Source of the DNA: Theocolax elegans
Taxonomy: Eukaryota > Arthropoda > Insecta > Hymenoptera > Cerocephalidae
Reading direction: 5' to 3'
Assembly (NCBI GenBank): GCA_026168455.1
Contig: CM047425.1
Coordinates: 42,180,711 to 42,244,710, forward strand
DNA length: 64,000 nt
Shown: in pieces, positions 47,566 to 57,844 of the stretch
Position numbering within the stretch: position 1 is the first letter of the stretch
Layout of the letters: each line of letters starts with the position of its first letter
Program-made: the position numbers and the translations under genes
Notes under the pieces: generated by a model
What the model was told of the DNA's origin: nothing
Database searches by the model: none
What the model saw: only the letters and a program-made list of their open reading frames with translations

Positions 47566-49002
47566 TTGGGCGCCAGTTACCGGTAAAACTAACGACAAGC
47601 CGATTCAGGGTCGCGGGCTTCACGTTGCTATCACGGGAAAGATGGCGGAACCACGTTGTAAGGAATTGGATAATATTCTCGGGTTATAAAATCAGTCACT
47701 TAATCTCACATAACAATTATTAACACTTTAATTATTACCACTTTATCATACAGTAAATACAAACGCATACCGAAATCTCGCTTATTTATCGTTCAATACT
47801 TTATCTGCACGCAACTCGGTAAATCATCGTAAAACGCAAAAGGAAATATAATAATGATAATCGGAAAATACAATAATAAATTAATCGGTTTTCGCGCGGC
47901 TATTCTATCTTACAATTTCGCGGAACGTCCTTCAATTTCACTCTCATACCTTACAATACGCCGTACTTCCTCACTCACCGCGGTTTGAGAACTCTCCTTT
48001 ATATCAATTAATTGTCTCTTTCCTGATTCGATATCTATCCCTGGTATTTTGGGTGTTTCTCGCTCCAACAGGTCGCTCAATAGCTAGCTTACCGCCTCAA
48101 TACTTCGACTTTCTCAAATCTCAGCGGATCCCAAAAATGGCTACTTCGATATCGTTTCTCACTCAACACGTCTACTTTGTACGGCGGTTGGGGAAGGAGT
48201 CTCGTCCTTCTTCTCCGATTCGTATTATCCGCTACCGATCGTGGAGCTAGTTGTTCTCCCTTTCCGCTATCATATCCGCCAGATCGGTGGTAGTAGACAT
48301 ACCGATAATCGTCCGTAACGCCATCTATTTTCCTTCCAAATCCGCTAGTGTACGTTCGCCATTTCCTTTTATCCGCTATCTGTGCAAATCCGCCAACGCC
48401 TCCACCAATGCATCGGGACAGCTGCCTATCTCCTTTCCTCTTACATCGGTACGTATGAACACCAGCCCGTTCGTAGTCGATCCCCCTCCGGCGCACCGCT
48501 CTCATCTATACTCGACGTGCGCGTGCAGTGTGCGCGCCGTCACTCTCTTACTCGACGCACGCGGTCAACATCTCTCCATCTCTCTCGGCTTCGCGCGCGC
48601 ACGCGGTGATCGGTGCCGTCGGCAGTTTGCCGATATTCTTACGGTGTCGCCACGGGACGGTGTATCTGCTAGATATACGCGGGCTACCACGGTGTCGTCA
48701 GCTGCTTCGCTCGTACCTCGTTATCGTACGCCGTCTGTCCCGTGCTACGTGTTGTTATTATCCGCCAATCCTTTCCTTACACCTATCATCCTCATCAAAT
48801 CGAAATATTCCTTTTTATCACTCTCGCATAGACTCTTTTCACAATTTCCCGGTAATGAGAGTGGCTCGGGCCGGTATATATGACTACTGCAGTCCTAGCC
48901 TTTACCTGTCACTTTTCTCTATTCATCTCTCTCACACCATCTCATCCCTATTACTACATAAATACTTATTTCCTTAATTAATTAAGTGAGGCTTGCCTCA
49001 CA
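47566..49002 (-). mobile_element. GC-richer LTR-like relic
   Basis: The segment is clearly richer in GC than its surroundings. On the minus strand it would begin TGTGAGGCAAGCC (49002) and end GGTAAC (47576), directly followed by TGGCGCCCAA, which resembles the primer site of many Ty3/gypsy elements. The end is not the usual CA, no second LTR is seen, and no gag or pol follows. It could be a solo LTR or unrelated DNA. Overlapping plus-strand ORFs of 138-210 codons show no known motif. Confidence 0.3.
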
Positions 49003-49225
49003 TATTTCACAAGTAATTTCAGCGCTGTAATAACAACACGTCACTGGTAACACCAGCATTTCAACTGTTTGCTAATACCATAGTTTAATTAAATTATATT
49101 GTTTTTTCAACAAATATAAATGTTCATAAATGTGCATGTATGCATGTATGTATGTATGTATGTGTATGTATGCTCACGCACACGCACATTCAGAAATTTA
49201 CGTAATAAAATGCGTAAAGACGTGA
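49003..49225. other. AT-rich DNA with (ATGT)n microsatellite
   Basis: ATGT/GTAT tetranucleotides at about 49136-49172; otherwise nothing recognised. Confidence 0.45.
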
Positions 49226-49835
49226 ATATTTTGAAACAACCCTTAACGTTATTCGATTAAAAGGGATACTTTGCAGTATTTAATTTTGACTTATAAGGAA
49301 TCAATCGATAGCTTTTTTAATTATCTAGCCGTTCAGCTGGATTCCAATTGGGCAACACACCCTTGAAAGCTTCTATGTAAGGGAAGCATGTATATTTTGA
49401 AACAACCTTTAACCTTATCCGACTAAAAGGGGTACTTTGCGTTATTTAATTTTGACTTATAGACAGTCGATCCATAGCTTTATTAATTATCTAACAATTC
49501 AGATAAAGGGGGGTTTAAAACAAGATAAATAACCCTTAAGATTTAATTAAAAAACAGATTTAAAAAGCTATCGATTGACTGCCTATAAGTAAAAATTAAA
49601 TTATAAAATAATATTAAATTAAAATAAAAAATTTAAATTATTAAAATAATATAAAAAATTAAATAATATTAATAATCTCTATATTTATATAAAATAACGT
49701 TAAGGGTTGTTTCAAAACATACACGTTTCTCTGTCGTCCAATGCAAATCTATCTGAATGGATAGATAATTAAAAAAGCTATCGATTAACTGATTATAAGT
49801 CACAATTAAATGCCGCAAAGTACCTCTTTGATAGG
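49226..49835. repeat. Direct and inverted repeat cluster in the Helitron relic
   Basis: A 120-bp segment starting ATTTTGAAACAACCCTTAAC (49228) is repeated directly at about 49391 and in inverse orientation in pieces at 49555-49605, 49696-49730 and 49752-49830. It ends at the GATAGG shared by both protease fragments, so it may be an insertion or a local foldback at the Helitron border. Confidence 0.55.
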
Positions 49836-50338
49836 CATATATTTGAATTTATGAAATTAAATCCACATTTTAAAATGCAAGATACAATTTTTTTATCCGC
49901 TTTGAACAATATTAAAGAGCGTTCTTATGATGAAGAATTTATACAAATATTGTTGAGTGGTCCAAGTGATATGAGACACTAGATTTGTATTTGATATGAT
50001 AAAAAATTTATTCATGTATTTGATAGTTTAAGTTCAGGTCTTCGAAATGATCACTTGAAATACATAAACAGATTATTTCCCAATAAAAAATCAATTACAA
50101 TTGTACAAGAATACGCTCAAAATCAATCACAAACTTACAATTGTGGTTTATTTGCTATAGCTTTCGCATTATCAATTTTTAATAGTGTTTGTCCTTGTAA
50201 TATAATATTCGATGAATCAATGATGAGAGACCATTTAGAAATGATTTATAAAAATCAATCAGTTAAAATGTTTCCTATTTTGAGAAGTGGTATTCCAAAT
50301 AATCAGAGTCGTAAAAACAGAATTGTAATTCATAATTA
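49836..50338 (+). pseudogene. Ulp1-type cysteine protease remnant
   Basis: Reads MKLNPHFKMQDTIFLSALNNIKERSYDEEFIQILLSGPSDMRH, then a TAG where Trp is expected, then ICI, a stop, and YDKKFIHVFDSLSSGLRNDHLKYINRLFP. QSQTYNCGLFAIAFA completes the His-Asp-Gln-Cys pattern of Ulp1/C48 proteases (Cys in NCG). Catalytic His (RH), Asp (FDS) and Cys remain, but two in-frame stops break the frame. Proteases of this kind are found in some animal Helitrons and other large transposons. It precedes Helitron coding sequence in the same direction and is probably part of the same element. Confidence 0.7.
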
Positions 50339-52977
50339 AAACAAGTTTTTAAAAATTATAATATATCAGAGTATTCGGCTACTTATCATAATTCATTGCT
50401 AAATGTTCCATTGATTAATGAGTCAATCGATTTAATTAAACAAGATAACCAATTTCATAAAGAATTAAAAGAAAAAAGGACGACTATTAATGATAGTAAA
50501 ACAGAAATAACAAAACAAAAAACAAAACTTACTTTTGCTGACACACTAAAACTACAAATTAAAGATGTAGATATGAAGAAATCACACGAAGAAGTATAAA
50601 AAAATGTATGAAATTAAAGATTTAACAGTATTACTATAAAAAAAAATTTTAACCAACAGACTAAAGAGCTACACGTTATAAAAATCAAACTCTTTGAAAT
50701 AAAACAACAAAGCAAAATTAATAAATCAGAATGTAAAAGAATATTACGACCATCTCAATCTGAAGATGGAGAAACAGAATCAGCAACAATTAAAGACAAA
50801 AAATAAAATAAATGACTCAAGAACGAAAAATAGCCAAAGCAGAACGACAACGTAAGTTTCAGCATCACAATATGAAGATAAAAAGAAAGAAATCTCAATA
50901 ATAAAAACCAAGAAAAGAGAACAAATGACTGAAGAATACAAATTAGCTGAGGCAAAGCGAGTGCGTGAGTTTAGAATATCTCAATCTGCGGATAAAAAAA
51001 AAGAAATCTCAATAATAAAAACCAAGTAAAGAATACAAATGACAAATGAAAAAAATGAAACCTTTAAAATGAAGAGTCAAACAGACCTAAAACGAAAATG
51101 TAGTGTATCTCAATCTAGAAAAAAGTAAATTCTAATAACTAAAAGTAAAAATGAAAACAAATGACCAAAGTACATAAGTTGGCAGAATTTTATGAATCTA
51201 CAATTAAATGCAATTACCTTGGAAAACTTATTTACGAATGTCAATTTTGCGAAGCAATACATTTCAGAAACGAAATAAAAAAAGATAATAAGTACGCCGA
51301 TTGTTTTCATAGAAACAAAGTAAAACTTGAAAGTATCACTCCATATCTTGAAACTTTTAAAACTTATTTATTAGGACAATCTATTAAAGATAAAAATTTT
51401 AAACAAAATATAAGAATTGACAACAATTTATTAGCATTATTACCACAATACGTATGCTTTACATCCAAATGAATCTGAAAGTCCAAAATTTGGCCAATTA
51501 TATATACTAGACAATAAAATAGCAAATGAATATAGATTATCTCAATGTCATTAGAACAATTTAGACAACGAATTAATACAAGAATTAGATAGTGTACTAC
51601 GTGAAATAAATCCATTTGCAAATGCATATAAAATGATGCATGAAATCGAAAAAGAAGAACATACACGTTCAACTGAATTAAATCGTCAAGTTCAAGAAAT
51701 TAAAATGTATTTAACTAGAGATAAAACATTAAAAAATATATCACAAATAGCGGTCGGTAATGAGGTTGCTATCGTATATGTTGGAGAAAATGGAGAACCA
51801 CCTTTCAATAGAGATATATGTATTTTTCAAAAAGGAAAAAAACCTCAAACAATTGCTATTATTAACAAAGATATTGATCCAATGGTATATCCATTAATAT
51901 TTCCATACGGTGATTCAGATTGGGAACCATTTATGAAAAGTTCAGGTGAACGAAAATATGATAATATAACTGCTTTACAATATTATTCATACAGATTTAG
52001 TATACGAAAAGAATTTAATCCATGTTTAAATCTCAAAAGTTTATCCAACCAATTTATTCTCAATCCGTGGACGAAAGTTGAAAATAATCGTTTATATTTT
52101 ATAAGAAAAGATCAACATAATATACGAACAGAACAATATAAAGGTTTAATGGATCAACTTAACAATAGATATAGTAATGAAAATATTTCTATTAGTAAAA
52201 TGGCTATTTTTCCATCTAGTTTTATAGGCAGCTAAGAGCAATGCAACAGAACTTTTTAGATGCAACAACCATAATGCAAATAATGGAAATCCGGACATTT
52301 TTGTAACAATGACATATAATCCAAAATGGAAAGAAATTACAGAAAACTTATTAGAATACGAAGATACACTCGATAGACCAGATCTAATAGTACGAGTATT
52401 TGATCAGAAAGTAAAGGTATTAATGAACGAGTTACTGCAGGAAGAAATTCTTGGTAAATTGAATTAATACATTTATGTAATCGAATTTCAAAAACGCGGA
52501 TTGCCTCATATTCATATGTTCTTATGGTTAGATGAAAAAGATAAAATTCAAAACACAGATCAAATTAATAATCTCATATGTGCTGAAATTCCTAATAGAA
52601 ACAAATTTTTCAAGATTATATGAGTTAGTAAAACAAAATATGATTCATGGCCCTTGTGGAGTTCAGAATAAAAATAGTGTCTCCATGCACGAAACTAAAA
52701 CGTATTGCACAAAAAATTTTCCAAAATGTTTTACTTCACAAACAGAAATATCTCATTATGGTTATCCTATTTATCGCAGACGGAATGATGGATCACTAAT
52801 TATATACTCTAAAAACTAAACTGCGGATAATAATTTTGTTGTTCCATATAATCCACATTTATTTCTAAAACTTAAATGTCATATAAATGTAGAAATATGT
52901 AGTACAATAAAATCTGTAAAATACTTATTTAAGTATCTTTACAAAGGTCCAGACACAGCTTTAATAAAATTTGGTAA
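50339..52977 (+). pseudogene. Helitron N-terminal region and HUH Rep, broken
   Basis: Multiple frameshifts and stops. From about 50400 to 51120 are Lys/Glu/Gln-rich repeats with SQS motifs. Then YECQFCEAIHF...CFHRNKVKL (51230-51330), a Cys-rich block usual before Helitron_like_N. Then NRQVQEIKMYL...DPMVYPLIFPYGDSDWEP..YYSYRF (51670-52010), the Helitron_like_N signature. Rep follows: NPDIFVTMTYNPKW (about 52295), FQKRGLPHIHMFLWL with the HUH pair (about 52488-52533), HGPCG (about 52645), and VKYLFKYLYKG with the two Rep tyrosines (about 52917). Known Rep function: single-strand nicking and joining in rolling-circle transposition. This copy cannot make it. It is interrupted at 52991 by the 2.35 kb insert. 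Confidence 0.85.
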
Positions 52978-52991
52978 TATGGAAACTAACA
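52978..52991 (+). repeat. Left 14-bp target duplication of the 2.35 kb insert
   Basis: TATGGAAACTAACA, repeated at 55342-55355. Joining the two sides restores a continuous Helitron reading frame (NMETN leading into NVEVEKV), which confirms the insertion site. Confidence 0.85.
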
Positions 52992-53800
52992 TGTATTCTG
53001 TGACTGTCCTAGAGTCTTTCCTTAGGGCAATATCACCGCATCAATCCGCAGTATTTGCTGCCCCGGAAACCCTCGTCATCAAGTGTCACAGTTAGTCGGT
53101 TTCCCTTGTCGGCGATGGTGCCTAAAGCTTCCCCGATGCGTTCGAAAAGTGAAACTCTCATGAGAGCCTCCTAAGGCATCGATTAACCTCGATGAGAGGC
53201 CACTAAGTGTACCGAAGCTCCTTACTACAACCCACCGCCTTGCGACGGCTGGCCTAGAGTGGTAATTCTCGGTATGAATGCGGCGGTGTTTAACTCCCCG
53301 CAGTCTTCCGCTTTCGAACATAAGCGGCATCCGAGTCAACTCGCTACACCCGTCAAGCCTGCTTGCAACCACACACCCTGCAGAGTCCAACCCAATACTG
53401 GGGACTCGCTAGCGTTTCACTTTCGACTCAGAGGTACGCCGACGTGGGGCTCGGATCCCAGTCCCTGCGTACCAGAGTAAAGTCATCCTGATCCAACTGT
53501 CGACCTGCCGAAGCAAATCTCCCTATTACTCCCCGGATACCCGAGTAGGTTTTGCGGTAGGTGGCCTAACGTACGAATGTTCGTGAAGGGTAAAGCATTC
53601 GTCACTCCCTTCACGAACTCTCTAAGGGATACCGTTCAAAAATCCCCTGAAAGAGAAAAAAGCGTACAAACCAAAAGGCTTGTACGTTATGGTTTATGAA
53701 GGATAAAGCGTTCGACAATCCTTCCACAAGCCTTCCAAGGGATACCGTTCGAAAAATCCCTTGAAATAGAGAAAAATCGCGTACAAACAAGAGTTTGTAC

Positions 53801-54786
53801 TAGGGCTGCCGATTGGATTCAAATCTTTGAGTATTTCAAGATTCGGATACCCGAAATCCGGATAGATCCGAATCTCAGATTCGTAGATCCGGATACTCTT
53901 CGGAAACTGAGGATCAAAAACAAAGTGCCTTGGATATTTTATTTAAAATACCTGCACCGCAATCGAATAGTGCAGAGAGTCAATTTAAAAAATACGAAAT
54001 TAAGCCTAGTATTTCGCACAACCTGTGTCCCTTCCAGTGGTGGAAGAACCATGCAGAAAAATTTCCAAGTTTCGTAGCATTAAGTAAAAAGTATTTAGCA
54101 ATACCTGCTACATCAACTGCATCTGAACGAGTTTTTTCAACGGCAGGCAATATAGTCACCACGAAAAGAACGAGTTTAAACTCCGAAAATTTAGATAAAT
54201 TAATTTTTTTTTATCAAAATAGAAAATTACTTATATAAATTATATTTTTTGTTACTTTGTTTTGCTTTCTGTATTAAACTTGTATTATGAAAATTTGTTA
54301 TGAATCGTATTATTATTATGTTATTATGTAATTGTATTATTATGTTGTTTAGTAATTCTATTATTATGCTATTATGCGATTGTATTATAAAAATATACAG
54401 AACTCTTTTTGGCGAATACACGAATATTTGCAAGGAGATATTCACTACATTTTGAGGTGACATTTGATTTTATTAATTTCATAATTACACCTGATTTCAA
54501 ATGATTATAATGTTATTAAATTTAATTCATGACTACTTAGAAAAATACTAATTATTGTCGGTTTCGATTACCAAAAAGTGATTTCAAAAGGAATACCGAA
54601 GGAAAGAAAATCCGTAAGATCCGGATCCCGGATCCGTACGATCCAGATCTTGGATCCGTAAGATCCGAATCTTGGATCCGTAAGATCCGGATACTCTAAA
54701 GTATCCGGATCTACGAATCTGAGATTCGGATCTATTCGAATCTCGGATATCCGGATCTCCGAATCTTCGGATAATCGGCAGCCCTA
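53801..54786 (+). mobile_element. hAT element, internally deleted, 8-bp duplication
   Basis: 986 bp with terminal inverted repeats TAGGGCTGCCGATT and AATCGGCAGCCCTA, flanked by GTTTGTAC on both sides (53793-53800 and 54787-54794). Subterminal regions carry clusters of GATCCGGAT/GATCCGAATCT motifs facing both ways, likely transposase-binding sites. Only the 3' end of a transposase gene remains inside. It sits within the 2.35 kb insert and so is younger than it. Confidence 0.92.
53930..54238 (+). pseudogene. hAT transposase C-terminal dimerisation domain (partial)
   Basis: About 100 codons containing WWKNHAEKFPSFVALSKKYL, IPATSTASERVFSTAGNIV and KRTSLNSENLDKLIFF, which together are the hAT C-terminal dimerisation region. 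The RNase-H-like catalytic core and the BED finger are absent, so the piece cannot cut DNA. The frame is open to its natural stop at 54236-54238. It is left over from internal deletion of an autonomous element. Confidence 0.9.
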
Positions 54787-55355
54787 GTTTGTACGCGCGG
54801 TGGTGTTTTTAACATCTCTCTCAACGCAAAGTCTTCAGTTCGGATGTGTATCACAACTCGACTTACTGACTTTATACGAAGAGAATTTTGATGAAAGGGA
54901 CACCCTTCTATGAGACATCCCAGCAACTTTCGTCTGGATGAGAAACTACTTCGGTCCGGATGTGCCCCAAGGCAGACCTCGAAAGGCCTGCCTCAGTATT
55001 TTGACGCTGCACGTAGTACACCATGAAGGATGTCTACCTTAATTTAGCGGCCGTCCCTTCATCCCTAGGTAGAGTCTCCCTTGACAAGGTCGCGCAGATG
55101 AATAGCATAATCGTTAACGGCATATTTTCGATAACTAAGCGTGTTAGTAACCAAGAAATATCGCATGTTAAACAGTTGATCGCCGACACAGGCTCGACGA
55201 AACAACTCGATTTCGAGGCGCACTAGTGGCAATCCTCTTCCTCCACTATCGTAGGAGGTATATATCGGACTCTCGGAATTGGGGGCCGAGTCACTCACCC
55301 TCTCCCAACTCAGGAAATCTGAGAACAGGATTCCGCCAAACTATGGAAACTAACA

Positions 55356-55815
55356 ATGTAGAAGTTGAAAAGGTGCAAAAACAAAATATAACAAATTATG
55401 ATGAAATCTCAGAATATATTTCTACGAAGTACGTTTGTCCGCCCGAGGCTATTTATCGTTTGAAGGAATTCAAATTGCACTCTCAGTCACATGCAATATA
55501 TAGATGGACTGTATATCTTGAAGATCAACAATATGTTTATTTTCAAGAAGGATCTGAACATAAATTAATTAACAAAAATTATGAAACAACATTGACAAGT
55601 TGGTTTTTTTTAAACAAATTTAATGCAAAAGCAAAGCAATTTTTGTATTCTGAAATCCCTCAATATTATGTTTACGATAAAATGAAGAAAGTGCGGAATC
55701 AACGAAAAAAATTCAATAAATCTATATTAGTAAGAATCTTTCATGTAAATCTTAAAGATAGAGAACGATTTTTCCTTAGATTATTGTTACTACATGTACG
55801 TGGTGCCGAATAATT
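55356..55815 (+). pseudogene. Helitron segment between Rep and helicase
   Basis: Continues the Rep reading frame after the 2.35 kb insert: NVEVEKV...ITNYDEISEYISTKYVCPPEAIYRLKEFKLHSQSHAIYRW...EGSEH..., and ends RERFFLRLLLLHVRGAE. This is the region usual between Rep and helicase in animal Helitrons. It is open for about 150 codons, then cut by the MITE at 55816. Confidence 0.85.
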
Positions 55816-56466
55816 CAGGGTTGCAAAAATTGTAATTACGAGAAAATTTAATTAGTAATTACTTTTTGGCTTAATAATTAAACTCCATATTAATTCGAAA
55901 TTACTTTTCGACTGTGTATTGAAACTTCATTTAATTACAAATTACTTGTCAAATGAGTAATTAAACTTTATTTTAATTCTTAATTACTTTTATACTGAGT
56001 AATTAATCTTTTTTTTAATTCTTAAATACTTTTGTACTGAGTAATTAGACTTTATTTTTATTATTAATTACTTTTGTACTGAGTAATTAAACCTTATTTA
56101 AATTATTAATTACTTTTGAAATGAACTGTCCAGAAGCGTGGCAATCGAAAAAAGCCTCTCTACTGGAGCGGATGATGGTAAAGCAGTATTAAATTTTAAG
56201 AAAACTATAAAACTGATGGGTATTCCTTACTCAGTGCAAAAGTAATTATTAATTAAAAAGATGTTTAATTTCTCAGTACAAAAGTAATAAGGAATTAAAA
56301 AAAAGTTTAATTACTCAGTACAAAAGTAATTATTAATTTAAAAAAGTTTAATTACTCAGTAGAAAGTAATTAAGAATTTAAAAAAAGTTTAATTACTCAG
56401 TACAAAAGTAATTACTAATTAATGTAAGTATTGAATTAGAAAAGTAATTAAATATTTGCAACCCTG
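55816..56466. mobile_element. hAT-type MITE in the Helitron, 8-bp duplication
   Basis: 651 bp; ends CAGGGTTGCAAA and TTTGCAACCCTG. Flanks GAATAATT (55808-55815) and GAATCATT (56467-56474) differ at one base, so this is an old 8-bp duplication. Both halves consist of repeated GTAATTAA.TTT...AATTACTTTTG.ACTGAGTAATTA units in opposite orientation around a short unique centre (about 56118-56230). The ends and duplication length fit hAT. Confidence 0.88.
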
Positions 56467-56474
56467 GAATCATT

Positions 56475-57840
56475 TGAAGATTTACGATCACTTAATGGCA
56501 CTCTTTATGATACATTTTATGAAGCATGCATGAAGAGAGATTTAATCAAAGGTGATAATGAATGGGATAAATGTTTACAAGAAAATTGTTGCTTTCAATT
56601 TCCACACACACTGTGTAAACTTTTCGCTTTCATTCTATCTTTTGATCTTTTGATTGAACACATTTGACAACTGTGATGGATTGCAACCTTATAACAAATA
56701 TAAAGAACATTTTTTTGACCCAAGATTGTCTGAAAGTTTAGGAGAACAAAAAGCTCTAAGAATTATAGACATTGGAACAATTTAAACTACCAAAAATTGA
56801 TAATGAAATTTACTTAGATTCGTATGTTATTGGTGATATCAATAATGAAATTGAAGAAATAAAAATATTACTAAAATCTTTAACAACTGAACAAAAACTA
56901 ATATTTGATATAGTAATAAACGCCCTCAACGATAAAAGTAAAAACAATTTATATTTCATTGATGGTCCTGGTTGTAGTGAAAAAAGTTATTTATTAAATA
57001 CTATAATAAAATATGTGAAATTGAATAAAATACCAGAGTTAGCTGTTGCTTGGACAGATATTGCGGCAAATTTATTAATAGGTGGTAAAGCTATACATTC
57101 GACATTCAAATTACCATTCAATTTAAATGAACAATCAACATGTAATATTTCTTCCAATTCAAAATTAGGTGAAATATTAAAAAATATTGAGTTAATTATT
57201 TGGGACGAAATATCAATAACTTCAAAATATGCATTAGATACTATAGATATTTTTTTCAAAGATTTATGTCGCAATAATAAACCATTCGGTGGTAAAATAT
57301 TAGTAACATCTGGTGATTTTCGTCAAACACTACCTATAGTTCGTTATGGAAACAGAACTTAAATACTAGAATCATGCGTTAAAAGTAGTTCGTAATGGCG
57401 CTTATTCCAAAAGTTAACTTTAAATAATAATTTACGATTAATCAATCAAAATAGTATGTTTAAAACGTGGTTATATTAGATATTGGAGAAAATAAAAACG
57501 ATACAAAATTTGAAATTGATAATAAAGTAACAAAAATTCCTAATGAATTTATTACTTTTAATAATTCGATTGATGATATATTTGGACATAAAATAAACAT
57601 CAACGATTTATCTACTCTTAAATACAAAGTTATACTTTCTCCAAAAAATAATGACGTTTTAGCTATCAATAATGAAATTGTTGAAAGAATTAAAGGTGAC
57701 ATTAAAGTATATTTGATCATCGATAGTTTTAATAATGATGAAAATAATAAATTAGACGAATCAATTACGATTGAATTTTAAACTCTTTAATGCCAAATGA
57801 TTTACTACCCCATATTGAGTGTTAAAGAAAGGAATGATCA
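56475..57840 (+). pseudogene. Helitron Pif1-type helicase, broken and truncated
   Basis: Starts EDLRSLNGTLYDTFYEACMKRDLI...DNEWDKCLQE, the usual lead-in to the helicase. The helicase core at 56772-57362 has LTTEQKLIFD, FIDGPGCSEKSYLL (Walker A), HSTFKLPF, IIWDEIS (Walker B) and GDFRQTLPI. Walker A reads GPGCSEKS where Helitrons have G.GGTGKT, so the phosphate-binding Thr/Gly residues are changed. A stop at 57359-57361 and frameshifts follow; 57467-57781 continues with NNEIVERI. The similarity fades at MPNDLLPH near 57810, and an LTR-like start follows at 57845. No Helitron 3' hairpin-CTRR end was seen. Confidence 0.85.
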
Positions 57841-57844
57841 TTAT

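Larger units (their letters stand above)
52992..55341. mobile_element. Unidentified insert with 14-bp target duplication
   Basis: 2350 bp; about 1356 bp without the nested hAT and its duplication. GC is well above that of the host Helitron. No terminal inverted repeats and no poly(A) at either end. It contains two tandem copies of a roughly 110-bp segment (about 53570-53688 and 53690-53795) with GGGATACCGTTC. ORFs on both strands (up to about 100 codons) match nothing I recognise. A 14-bp duplication suggests target-primed retrotransposition, for example a non-autonomous element mobilised by an RTE- or R4-like machinery, but that is only inference. Confidence 0.6.

Noticed and set aside
48053..48977. 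Overlapping ORFs of 138-210 codons in GC-richer DNA
   Set aside because: All three overlap on both strands, lack domain motifs and lie in an LTR-like relic; higher GC lengthens chance ORFs.
53079..53480. Overlapping 103- and 73-codon ORFs in the 2.35 kb insert
   Set aside because: Opposite strands of the same GC-rich stretch, no recognisable motif.
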